Made by a program: the position numbers and the translations under genes. Shown here one piece after another: positions 38,885-50,842 of a DNA stretch of 64,000 bases. The stretch is from NCBI GenBank assembly GCA_947179485.1, contig OX359246.1, positions 41,891,632-41,955,631 of the forward strand, written 5' to 3'. The stretch's first letter is position 1, and each line of letters starts with the position of its first letter. The notes under the pieces are model-generated. The model saw only the letters and a program-made list of their open reading frames with translations. It did no database searches and was not told the DNA's origin. This stretch comes from Allacma fusca (lineage: Eukaryota > Arthropoda > Collembola > Symphypleona > Sminthuridae).

Positions 38885-41793
38885 CTAACGAGCGGACCAT
38901 CCTTCAGCCTCAGAATCCTCAGCCATATGTTTGTAATTTTGCAACACTTCAGAATAGTCATTAGTATATCGAAGACTTTGTACAACTCTGTCGCACAGGC
39001 TTTCATACTCTCGCATGGCTTCCTGGGTTTGTGTGCGTATGCTGCTCATTGCAACTGAGATTTCTTGATTTAAGCTCTCAGTTCGACTTTTACAAGTACG
39101 TCTGATTAAATCCAACTCATCATTCAAATTTTGTCGGGTTCTGCTGCCCTGAGAATTAATACGGCTAATCTGAGAGTCGCAATTTCTACCAATGTTCTTC
39201 AATTCATTGTCACAGGCGTTCTTCACTTGATCAATATCTGAACTCAAAATTTTCACCTCACTATCATTCTGCTGTACAATGCTCGACTTTTCTGAATTAC
39301 ATGAATTGGTTTTAGATTGCTTCGTAGCGCGACAAGTGGCTTCCACTTCGCTTTGCTTGTCTTGGAAAGATCTCTTGACCTGAGCGGTTGTTAGTCGTAT
39401 TTGAGTTAACTGTTGTGTGCAAATGCGGTCTTGATTTTGCAAGTTGTTTGTACAAGTGTTCTGTGCTTGCTGCATACTGGACGTATGAAAAAGTCTAGTT
39501 TGCCCATCTTGCTCATCTCCAGCCTTTGCCAGCTCCTTGAGTTTGTTGTTATGATCTTGCTGTTCTTGTTCCAGATTTTTAGTCAGGATATTTAATTTTT
39601 TTGTGCAAGCCGCTTGAATCCTTTCACCCTTTTGCTTTTCTGAGTTGATTTCCACATCGTAGCTAGATTTTGATTGGATATGTAATTCCTCCAGGTGTTT
39701 GAGTTTTTGCAAGTGAAGCTTCCCTGCAATGTCCTTCTCTGCGTCACATTTTTGCTGTTGCTCGGATAGTCGCCTTCTGAAAAGATCCGATTCACTCCGG
39801 GATTCAATCTCGGACTTTGAAATATTCAGTTTTAATTCAGCAATGTTTTTGGTTAGTAACTCCCGTGACTTCTCAAATCCCATCCGTTTGGTGTCCAAGT
39901 CTCTCTGCAGCGTCTCAGTATGGATCTGGACATCCAAGGTGTTTACTGTAGATAGCAAGCGGTTATGAAGGGTTTTAAATGGTGCCAACCATTGTGACAA
40001 CTTCATTACAACCGAGAACTTGCAGTTTTGCTCTTTTATATCAAAATCGTTCGTTAATTTGGATAGTGAATGATTCAGAGGATGGATGAATTGTTCCAGC
40101 TTATTTAAAAATTGGTTAAAGCTTTCTACTCTGTCAATTACCTCATTCACAAACGTGTCCATTTGCACTGCGTGGCTCAACATTTCTTCCCTCAACTCAG
40201 ACTTACTTTCACCTTGTGCCAACCTTTCATCGAATCCACTCTCTACATCTCTTGCAATCTTCTCAGTTTCTGCTACCACTTGCTTATTAACCTGGACGAG
40301 TCGTTCATATAGGGACGTTTTGACAGCTACAATGGTAGCCATAATTGGTACGGTGTATTCGGGAGCATGGAATGGCAAGCGTTGCCCGGACACGTTCTCA
40401 AAAAACTCTATATTTTCTACGAGTTTCAGAATTTCATCTGTCTCTTTTGTGAAAATTTGAAAGTTTGAATTTGAAAAGAGAGACATAAGGTTGAGAAAAT
40501 ATTCCTTTCTTTCCTTCATGTTATTTAAGACATTCGGAATAGATTCAAGGGTATGAAAGTCCTGCAAAATAGTCCCTACGAAATTCAAGGGGCTGTTTTT
40601 AGTCGCTTCAGTGTAATAATTTTGTATTTTTTGCCGGATGGCCAACATGACAGAAGCTATTTTTTCATGGGCTTTTGCTGTCAGGTTTAAGCTCAAGAGC
40701 TGACCTTTGGGGGATACGCTGATGCCAAAATCCTCTGGAGCGGATTTCACAAAGATCGTATTGTTTTCTATGACTTGCTTCATGTGAGACCATTGGTCCA
40801 TCACAAACGGGATCTCGGTAAGTGGTCCAATCTTATTTGGCTGCCTGAAGAAGGAGATTTTAGTGTACGTTCCGTTGATGTCTTTGGTAAGGAATGCATC
40901 AATTAGGTCTGAATACTTCCGTTCGGTCTCCGGATCCGTGGTAACGTCGCCAAGATCACCTTTCACATTCAGGAGAAAATCCGCAATGTCTTCAATGAGA
41001 TCTTCTGCATTCTTACCCGCGGTTCTTCGACCCCCGACCTTAGAGACGATTAAGCTGGTGGCATCTGCAAATTTTTTGGGATCTTTGACAAAATCCGTTG
41101 CTGCGGCAAGGAGCTTCAGGAAAACGTCTCGATGTTGTCCGAATTTCAAAGTGCTGTGACTGACTATGAATAGGATCTTGACGGATGAGGCGTGGCCAGC
41201 GACTTTCTTCATGAACCAGGCGTTGGCAATCTCAATGGAGGTATTTCGGGTGTCACTGAACCCAGGAATGTCATAGTACACATGGTTGGAGGTTGGGTCA
41301 AGGAGACGCTCAGGAAAAATGGTTTTGGAGACGATAGTTGATTTTTCACTTATCGTTTGGTTCTTATCACGGATTAAGTATTGATAGCCCGAGTCATAGG
41401 CTTCCAGACTTTTAGTATCAGTGATGAATTTTGAAATGGTAGTCTTCCCAGCTCCGGTTGTTCCAACGACTAGTACCAATTCCTTATGGAGGTCGTCCAG
41501 AATTATTTGATTGTCACCTTGGGTGATGAGTTGGAGGGTTTCATTTATGAAGAGTTCCTCACCATCCGGTTCATTGTCATTTAATTTTATGAGTGTGTTG
41601 GTTTCAATCTGTTGAATAGAGAATGGGTCGAAATTAATTATGAATAGGCACAAAATTATCTTATTTTGATATTCAAAGAAATACGAATTAAGTGAAAGAT
41701 TAAAAGTTTCAAACTGTATACCTGTTTATTTTCGGCCGAGTTTGAACCGAATAATATCATAAGGAAAAAGGCAACTATGAAGATACGAAGCAT
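38885..41793 (-). CDS. Secreted GTPase-like coiled-coil protein 3, acidic tail; 2 exons, 931 aa
   Basis: Exon 1 (41793-41722) encodes the signal peptide MLRIFIVAFFLMILFGSNSA. A 113-bp intron precedes exon 2 (41608-38885, stop TAG), phase 0. The long ORF also runs upstream through intron sequence to a Met at 41653, but the splice model gives the proper secretory start and matches the paralogues. The P-loop is GTTGAGKTT and the switch motif DIPGFSDTRN. G4 is SKVGG, as in gene 2. The pre-stalk Cys and WLAPF motif and the ten-cysteine stalk are conserved. The C terminus reads YKHMAEDSEAEGWSAR. It shares the G-domain block of gene 2 while the stalk is diverged. Confidence 0.88.
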
Positions 41794-44483
41794 AGTTGAA
41801 ATAAAAATATTTAATTGTAGATCGAGTAAGGAGCGAGCATAATAATAATATTTGCACGACAACAACTTTCGCAAAACAGCTTATACGGTTTCCTCACATG
41901 CAAAATATCTTATCTTGTACTAAATACAGATATAAAACGCCAGATTGATTGAGTAGCTTTTTAAGAGGATATTAAATTGGGTGAAATCCATTTACATTAA
42001 ATCGTAACTTCGTAAGATCACATACATGCAAGTGTAAATATGTCATTAAATGTCATAATATTTACTTGCTTAAAGGCATTCATTGAGGTTTGGAATTCTT
42101 GGAACTTGTCAAAGCTGATCTTCAGTTGATGTGCGACTGTAAAATGTTATCACTTTCTTACAATACACAAGTCATTTTAATCATTAAAGCTGAGTTTTTC
42201 ATCCTGATTCTTTAGAAGACAGGCTCAAGGGTTTATCGGTTCCAGTTGATACGGTCATTTGTCTCACCCTCAACCTTATATCCTTGCTCTTATAGGTCAG
42301 AGTAGAAAAAAACATTGATTAGTGCATTGGTTTCAGAAAAGCCAAGCATTGAATTCTGATTTACTGCTTATAAGCTTTGGCTCGTGCGAGGTAAAACACG
42401 TTTAAGATCATAGAATTACATTGTAATATATATTTTGGTGTTGTTCCCCATTTTGAAAAGTTATCTTGCAGATTTAAAAGAATTACAAAGACAGGGTCTA
42501 GTCCGAATTCTTCTCTTTGAAATAAAATTCATAGTAAAATAATTCACGCAATGATTATTGAAGTAAATTTTGTGGGCCTGAAAATTTACCCAAACAGATT
42601 TTTTGCACCGAAAAATCTTACAAATGGTAAAAGGGTAAAAGAACAACGCAGGGTATTAAAATTTCATGCTGTGGTGACCTTACTTGATGACATATCCATG
42701 ACAAAACCTATAAAAAAATTATCTTAAAAATCAATAATGGGGGACTCAAATTTTTAAAAATATAACTGTTTATATGAGCCAAGATAAATAAAACCATACT
42801 TCATACAATGAGTACCTATGTTTAATTACTTGTTGTTGGTGTCTATGATTAGTTTAATATTTAGGTATAGTTAATGAATTATTATTTAAATTTCTATGCA
42901 GGCGGGGTGCTGTACATAAATGTTTGTTTCCTGTTTTTGCAGGAAAAATAATACATTGATGAGACCCCTGAAGTATTGGACATAAACCCCAGTGTAACTT
43001 GTTACACATTATTCGAACCATCATGCTGACCCCAAATCAAGTTGTGATTTTGACCTTTATTAATGTTAATGACATTGTATAATGATGTATGTACATATAA
43101 ATACTACGCTATGCTTACCATATGTACGTTCTATCAGTACTTGGTATGCGCAAAAAATGTATCAACTCGGGGAAAGGGATATCTAGTCAGGCAACAGTAA
43201 AATTAGTTTGTTTATTTGGCAATGTATTGTATTCAAGTTCAAGACTAAGGTCGGGATCATTTCAGGATATACCTTCCAATACATATATAAATACTACAAA
43301 TGTGACAATTAATGTCATATTTGTTAAACTAATTCACGTTGTGTATATTATATTACTTACAGGCCGGGATTATTCCTTCATGCATATAATTTTGTCCACA
43401 CGTGTTAAACTATAACAAATTAGTAGGTCATTAACGATTTATTAACCACTGACGCTCATCCTCACTAAAAACAGATATGGGACACATTTTTTATTTCACT
43501 ATGATTTTGTGTAATTAATTACTTATTTCGCTTTAATTCCTACACTATCAACAAATGAAAGCTCTGTGAATATTTCGTGCATTACTGTGATTATATATCT
43601 ACTTATTTTTATGAGAACATTTCAATAAAAATTCATGCCTATGTCATAAAGTTATGCATGGAATCCAAAAGTTATTAAATTCAAGTACAAAATATGCTTA
43701 TATAATTATGCATGTACTGGCTTACGTATGCATGAACTATGATAAAGTACCATGTACTAATGTTCAGGAATTTATGCACCTTCAAAAATTTACGTTTCCC
43801 TCCCCACGAATTACACGCAATTAGAGCATAATGGATTAAATGAACGTACATGCAATTTTTTTCGCATTTAATTGAAGAAGGAAAGCTGTATTACTATACT
43901 GTGTTATAATCATGTAATTAATTAATTCTTCAAGTAATAAACGTTGCAACGAAAAGAAAAATTCCCTCAAATAAAAAAAGAAACAGCATTCGTATTTCTT
44001 TTGGACTTTTTGGGTATTTAACAACTTTTTTGTAATTTATTATTCCCATCATTGACTTCATGGAGTTTCTCATACCCAATTTTGAATTTATGGTCCCGGA
44101 TATTCCTTCAATGTCATCCAATCCGTATTTCGTCAATCCCGTGCTCTTATCAACCCCTCGTGTATAGCAAGGGACTAACCGTGTGAGAAAAAACTACCTA
44201 ATACATTACGTTCGGAAGATAACGGAATGATAAAATATTCACTTATTCCAGAGGATATTTATAAATGACAAATCTCTTATAAGAGTTTACTCTCGCCATG
44301 AGAGATTCTCGTGTAAGTTACATAATATAAGAACATCTCTAAATTGGTACAAACGGATTGAGGCACTTTCCCATTACAAGAATATTATTAATTTTCTCCT
44401 ATTACAAGAGCATGCAGTATTGAGTCAAACAATCTTTCCTTTGTACAGAAACATATAGGACTGTGTCCACCTATCGTTGCAAA
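41794..44483. other. Intergenic, nothing recognised
   Basis: 2.7 kb between GTPase-stalk genes 3 and 4. Short ORFs lack splice or domain support. It should contain the promoter of gene 3 and the 3' UTR of gene 4. Confidence 0.4.
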
Positions 44484-47400
44484 TCACATTCTACAATGAC
44501 TACTACACTTGCAGCAGTGAGCCTTCAAAAATTGGTATGTACATGAAGAGTAGGCACAACACGAAGTTCCGCTCGCACCATCTCTGCACCTCCCACCTCT
44601 GGGGTAGCAGCAACGATCCGACCGTTCCCATCTATAGATGTAATGTTGCTTTTGTCGTTCGAAATCATTTCTAGCCTGCGATTCCGCCTGGGATTTCCGC
44701 CCCTGACAAGTTTGTATAAATTCCTCTACTTCACGGTCGAAATTTTGCTCTAAATTCCGTTTGTTATTTTCGTATAGCGCAACAGTGGTTGAGAGAGTCG
44801 ATACACAAGCCAGACTTTCGTTAGAATTCCGAGCGTTTAAACTTGTGGCTTCTTGTTGAGCAGCAGCTTCTGCATTTATTACTTTCTGGTTGCAACCTTG
44901 ATTTGCAGTTTCCTTTCTGGTAGTGCATTCGGACCCTTCCCCTGTGAGAGCACTCCGGAGCTCTTGTATCCTGCTTTGAGATTGAACTCTTAATTGACCC
45001 TTCTCTTGATTACAATTGGCTTCCATCGTATTGAGCTCTTGATTACAAGCTGTACGTGTCTGCTCAATGGTTTTCTCCCACCTGAGCTTTTCTTCCTCGG
45101 ATATTTTCCTGGCATCATTTTTTTGACTAGTACAAGTATTTTCTTTTCCCACGATTTCCGATCTACAAAGCCTCTCCTTCTCCTTTATTTCTTGTGAAAA
45201 TTTCAGCGTCAGCTCTTTACTCTGTTTTGTTCTTCCTTTACGCTCTTCCTCCAAACTAGCTGAATTCTGTTGTTGCTCAATCGTCAGCTTGATGGCCCAT
45301 TGAGATTCGTTGGTTGTGCAATTTGTATGAATACTCTGGGTGTTAATTGCTTCCTGGTCCTTTTTACTTTTCAGAACTTTTTCCTGTTCCTGTATCTTGG
45401 CTGCGAAGGAACTTTGCAAAATTTGGTAATTAGCATTTATGTCGGTAAGATTTTTGTTGCAGTTGGAGACTAAATCAAACAACTGACTTTCAAATTGGGC
45501 TTTCTCTTTGTTTCTTTTTGTGCTAAGATTGGAGAGCAAAATAGCTTCGTCATTAAAATGTTTAGTCAGATTATTTGTGTTGGTCAATGTAAGCTGATTC
45601 AAGTTGTCGAGATATGCTTCTGTAAGATCTTTCAATTCCAGCCTTGTTTTTTCTTTTCCAATGAATCTCCAGAAAAGTTCCAGATGGTGTAACCATTTCC
45701 ATACCTTAAATTGGGTTGAGAACAGACATCTTGTCTCTTCGAAATCTATGTCCGCGCTTAATGTAGGAATTATTGAATGAACGCTTTCTATGAGGCTGTT
45801 ATTTGTTAGAAATTCTTGAACTTCGGAGACGAGCTGGTTATAAGAAGGAGCTTGTAAGCTGGCCTCAATGACTTTGAGCAAGGACTCAGAAAGGGACGTA
45901 AGTTGGAGCTTTGAAGTCTTAGAATTTAGAATTTGCATTTTTTCTACCGATTTATTTCGCACCTTAGATTCCAGCAGCTCAAAACTAGTTGTTATCTGAA
46001 GGTCGAAAGCTGTAATCATTTCTTCAACAAGAATTTTGACATTTGGAATTGTTTGCAATATTAGACTAGAAAGTTTATCAATACCTATTGGAATCGTCTC
46101 TTCAAGGATTTGCCCCATAAAGTTTAAAACCTTTACTTGATTTTTAACTGACGTGATCTTTTTTTGAAGGTGAGGTAACTTCATGTTGATACTCAGTTGA
46201 TACAATTCCTGGACAAATGTGGGTGTGGACAACGATTCTTGTAAAGTTCTATTGAGGTTTTGAAGAGATTTGTAATCTTTGATAACATTTCCAAAGCTAC
46301 TAAAATTATTATTGGCTTTGAGATCTTGAAAGTGAAGAATAATGTCTTCTGATATTGCAACTACTTTTCTAAAAAGCATTTGAATCATAATTGGAGTAAT
46401 ATTTTGAGCCAAACCTTTTCCGTCGTCGGAGAGATCGATTAAAAAGTCATTTGGGGACGTTGTTACAAATTTCGTTTGGGAAAATAGGCTTTGCTCCAAA
46501 GGAGATGGTTCATCTTGATTTTCTCTTAAGGAATGAGTCTGATTCTGATTGGCATCTGAGATGCAGAAAATGTTAGAGTACGTTTGCTCGCCACTTTTAG
46601 TTAACAGCGCATTACAAATGTCCTCAGCCTGCTTTTCCTTCTTAGGATCATCAGTAAAATTATTTTTCAGTTTGGTTCGTACAGATTTCAATAATTTTGA
46701 AACTCCTTCCAAATCTTTTTCGGGATTGCTTTCAGACTTCATATTGATAGCGGCTAAATTCATTGCTTGTCTAAATTTAAGGGGTGCTTTGATTAAATTT
46801 GTCGCGTGTTTCAGCAAGTCCATGATTTCTCGATGATTTCCTTTAGTAACTGTAGAATAGTTCAGAACAAAAAGAATCTTCAGTTTCTTAGCGTGACCAG
46901 CCAGGTCATTAATGAACGAGGCAATGGCAATGTCAGGGGATTGTTTGCTCCCTTCTCGAGAGCCCAGTATGTAGAAGGTAATGTTACGAGAGCTATCGAT
47001 GATGATTTTCGGTAATACTGAGTTTCCAGGATCACTGCCATTGTGGACCCCAGTTTCCTTTGAAAGCTTAGTCCTTCTGTTCTTATGAAACTCCATATTT
47101 TTTTCTGTAAGGAATCTTCCCATATTTAACCCTGTCTCAGCTTTCCCCAATACTAGAACAACAGATCTTGGTGCATGGTTCGGAATGTAGTTATCATTGT
47201 TAGTCATCAGCTCTAGTGTGTCATCTAATGCTTGTGTTTTGGTGCCATTATCATTTTCGAAGGTACTAGAAGTTGGCAAGGCATCAACCTGCCAAAAAAT
47301 TAACATTAGCAAAAAACTTAACTACGCAACTGCGTGCTTACAATAATTAGTGTTACTATCACAAGCCATAATATATTTTTGAGGCATTTCAGAATATAAC

Positions 47401-47675
47401 ACGCAAACAACGGGGATAATCTTAAAAATTAAATTAGTAGGGAGAATACATTAAACAGGTACAGTGTATTTACTGTACACTCTCTACAAAAAGCGACTTC
47501 GACTTATTGTTTATACACCCGAGATTTATTTCGTGGCTAATTAATTGTTTAACTTGTACAAAATAAGAGAACTCAAAGGACTTACAACTGTAGTTTCCTG
47601 TGGTGAAGACGTCAGCACGTCTGGTAAAAATGTCCACGAAATTAGACTCACGATGAAATTAAGATGCACTTTCAT
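44484..47675 (-). CDS. Secreted pseudo-GTPase coiled-coil protein 4 with Cys-rich tail; 2 exons, 964 aa
   Basis: Exon 1 (47675-47586) encodes a signal peptide (MKVHLNFIVSLISWTFLP). After a 297-bp intron, exon 2 (47288-44484, stop TGA) joins in phase 0. The fold of the family is recognisable from flanking landmarks, for example AGHAKKLKILFVLNYSTV and the helices after it. The nucleotide-binding motifs are gone: GxTGAGKTT has become GKAETGLNMG and DxPGFSDTRN has become ILGSREGSKQ. It should not bind or hydrolyse GTP in the usual way. The pre-stalk Cys and WKWLHHL motif, all ten stalk cysteines at the family spacing, and the ten-cysteine C-terminal module ending CRM are kept. The ORF is intact, so this is a maintained gene, not a pseudogene. 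Confidence 0.87.
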
Positions 47676-48635
47676 TATCAAACTTCTTGCTTAACTCTTT
47701 CGTACACGTGACAGCATGCTAGTTCAAATGATCACAAAAATATAGTACTTGGGTTAAGCCAGCCTCATAATCACAGTAAGTTTTTTTGACCCTGCAAGCC
47801 TAACTAATAAACGTTGGCATAAAATGCATTTATTCAGTGGAGATGCAAAAGTAAAGATATGCAAGTGCTAGTGATGACAACTTAAGAACTCCGTCAAAAT
47901 CCTGCAAAATGAACACATGTCCGTGCATTGACATATTTATATGTAATGTACAATGTTCTACTTTAACCCTCATTCTAGTATTTCATATAATTCCAAGTAA
48001 GTCGGCTCGTGTTCACACGTAAGTAGACAGCCAAAATCTGATAGAGTTGCGTCTTAGAAAATATCGTAAAAAACACACATTTGACATACGAATACATTTG
48101 ACATCATTCATCCGTTCATCGTATCTCTTACTGTGGAACTTAATGTCACAGGTTATGAACCTTTACAACTTGTATTAACGTCTGCCTTTGAAAATTAACT
48201 CATATACAAATCAGTATATATGTACTTATGTGTTGTTTGTGGATTGCTTCGTACTCTTGCATTGAGGAGAGCAGTATCAATTGAAGTGATATGATGCTTC
48301 TTGGGAAGTAGTGCGATTTCCTGTTAAAATTAGTCATCTACAAACGTATTTACCTTGAACTGGCTTAAAAAAACATTTAAGTGCAACTACTTCCTAAATA
48401 AGTTCAACAATCTAAGGCAGCGATTTGTATTTACATGACTCTCAAGAACACTTTAGAATGTACATATATGCTACAGTATAACATCCAAGGGATTTCGAAA
48501 AGTCTGCATACACAGTGGAAGGATTGCAGTACAAATGATATTTGCAAATTAAAGATTCCTAGTATATTATTATATTGTAATTTGTGTATACATAAAATTC
48601 CAAGATTGCTCCAATTGCGTTGGAATGAAGGCTCG
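47676..48635. other. Intergenic, nothing recognised
   Basis: Upstream of GTPase-stalk gene 4 and presumably containing its promoter. No exon or repeat is supported. Confidence 0.4.
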
Positions 48636-48779
48636 TCTGAAATAAATATTAAAAAAAATCTAACAGTATAAATAAATGCATGATTTAAATACATACTGTT
48701 GAACTACTAGTTTTTAATTAAGTTTTGGACAAACGTTACATGTGTAGAAAATATATACCTCCATCAGAATCGTATTCAC
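48636..48779 (-). pseudogene. Possible DM9-gene relic around a 21-nt microexon copy
   Basis: At 48779-48759 a 21-nt segment between CAG and GTATAT reads in the same phase as the 21-nt microexon of the DM9 gene at 51494-51474 (GEYDSDGG against GGQDTDGG). A good acceptor follows at 48636, but the sequence after it does not translate to a DM9 repeat. This looks like the decayed remains of a second DM9 gene copy. It is short, so chance resemblance is possible. Confidence 0.35.
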
Positions 48780-49229
48780 CTGAAAGTTTAAAAAGTTGCA
48801 TAATATACTAATTTACTTCATAGTCTATCATCGTGATTTGTCGAATACAACAATGCAAAACAGATTACTTCTGTGAAGTAATTTGAACATTTGTTTTGAA
48901 ATTATAATGACTGCGCGCACCTTTGAGTGCCCATTTACATTTCAACACATACTGTATGGGAATAAAAGTAAATTGATCTGTAGGAAACTGCATGTAGAAA
49001 ATATTGCTTAAATTCGAAAATGTACACATCTAATACATTTCGTTTCTTCACCGACGCTGCAAAATTATGTAAGCGTTCAGCTCATTGTTGTGAGTCTCCT
49101 TCGAAAGACAGCCGACAAAGAGGGTTTCATTGAAGACCGGCCGATTTTCCAGCCTTTTGAAGAAATACGGAAGGTAGGCTGAAATGACTGAATTATTTAA
49201 CGAGAGTTGAGGGAAGACTTTCTAGAATT

Positions 49230-49370
49230 TACGGAAAATGGTAGACGAAGGTTTAGAAGTAGCCTTCGGATGTACTACAGGCTTTACCCGGGTGGTGCCT
49301 TATGCATAAAATAACAGACTGACAATGAGTGAAGAGTGTGAATACTGTATTATTATTAAATATATGTATA
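49230..49370 (+). repeat. Left copy of a ~135-bp direct repeat
   Basis: It shares about four-fifths of its bases with 50101-50240, including GCCTTCGGATGTACTACAGG and TTTACC-GGGTG. The two copies bracket the LINE fragment between them. Confidence 0.75.
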
Positions 49371-49589
49371 TGCACGAACTTTCATCCATCCCGTTCATAT
49401 GTGACGATACTGTTGATCAAAACTATTATATTTTCAAAAATTCATGGAAGCTTCGATACATACTTTGGTAGAAGGAATTATCCCGACAACTTGGTATGAC
49501 TCGGAATGCAGAAAGTCACCGAACTGAAATCCCTTCGGAAAAATAATTTTAAGGGCCCATTTCTAATAGAGTTCTAGGATTCGAGAAAA

Positions 49590-50110
49590 AGACACGGCGA
49601 TCTTTTAAGGGCCAAAAAGCGGGCCCAATTAAATTTTGAGAAACTTTATAATGATAAACCTCGGAAGACAGTTAATAGATTTAAACCCTGGACAAATAAT
49701 GGATAACCCTATATACATATATCGATTGAATCTTGGAATGAATTTTACTCCCAAGTTATGCCTCCTAACCCTAAGTCAATTTTTACTGTCACTGGAAAAC
49801 AGTTTTGCGAAAGTGATGACACTATTGACACTCCTATGCAGAAATTACCTTATCTATTAAGTCCTTAAAAATAGCGAATTCCCACGAATTGATGGAATTG
49901 CTAATGAATTTTGGAAATATGCTAATATACTAAAGAGTCATCATATTATCTCGTTTTTCAACAGCATTGCAGATAGTGGTCTTACCTCGAAAGCAAGGTC
50001 AGAGTTCAATTCAGTTATGTTGCACAAAAAAGGGGATAAAACAACTCCAAGTAACTACCGCGGTATTCCTCTGATAAACACGATTACAAAGCTGTTCACA
50101 ACAAAATGGT
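49590..50110 (+). mobile_element. Non-LTR retrotransposon (LINE) reverse-transcriptase fragment
   Basis: In one frame the part from about 49896 to 50110 reads ADSGLTSKARSEFNSVML, HKKGDKTTPSNYRG and IPLINTITKLF. This is the typical N-terminal motif of LINE reverse transcriptases (KKGD...NYRGI.L). Just upstream, about 49610-49700, lies a frame with FEKLYNDKPRKTVNRFKPW, which fits the linker before the RT domain. Frame breaks separate the pieces and the catalytic YADD region is absent, so the element is dead. Confidence 0.8.
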
Positions 50111-50240
50111 AGACGAATGAAGGTTACGAAGTTGCCTTCGGATGTACTACAGGCTTTACCAGGGTGATGCCTATTACACATAAAATAGCAGACAGAAAAC
50201 AGAAGTATGAATACTGTAATATTAAATATACATACCATGT
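50101..50240 (+). repeat. Right copy of a ~135-bp direct repeat
   Basis: Direct repeat of 49230-49370. It begins directly at the right limit of the reverse-transcriptase fragment, which is cut off there. Confidence 0.75.
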
Positions 50241-50842
50241 CAACATTGTAAAGCAACTGTGAATAAATGTGTGATTTAAATTAATAGCTTTGATTAGATT
50301 TAAATGAATTATAATTAATAGAATTTTGTAAAAATTACTATAATAAAAGTAAAAGTATCTTGAAAGTCCTTGAGACCAAATATGATCATTGTGCTTACAA
50401 AGAACTCCTTTATTGTAAAGTGATATATGAATTTTGTGCACTTTAGCCTGGTAACCCTGTTTTCTTGGGAAAATCAAAAACTATTATTTTCTTTCCTTTC
50501 AGAGTGTCCACGAAACTACGAACTACTAATAAGAATTCAGTTAAAATGTTCGTGGCCCATACTGTAATAATTGACCGGAGAATATATGCGGATGTTTGCA
50601 TGATAATAATAATTAATAGTTAGTTCATTCATTAATACTATGGAACATATAAACAACAAAATAAGTTTCCCAATTTGACTGCATATGTATGTACATACAA
50701 TGTGAAAGTCAAGAAACACGCATTACTGTAATGACCAATACATTTTTATTCTTTGCCAACTTTACATTTCCCATAAGAGAATATGAATCAGCCCTGTAAG
50801 GGCAATTGAATACTCTTACAGTCCAATTAATTGGATAGCAGT

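Noticed and set aside
44484..47675. Calling gene 4 a pseudogene because its GTPase motifs are lost
   Set aside because: The frame, leader, splice site, stalk cysteine spacing and tail are all intact, which fits a maintained pseudoenzyme.
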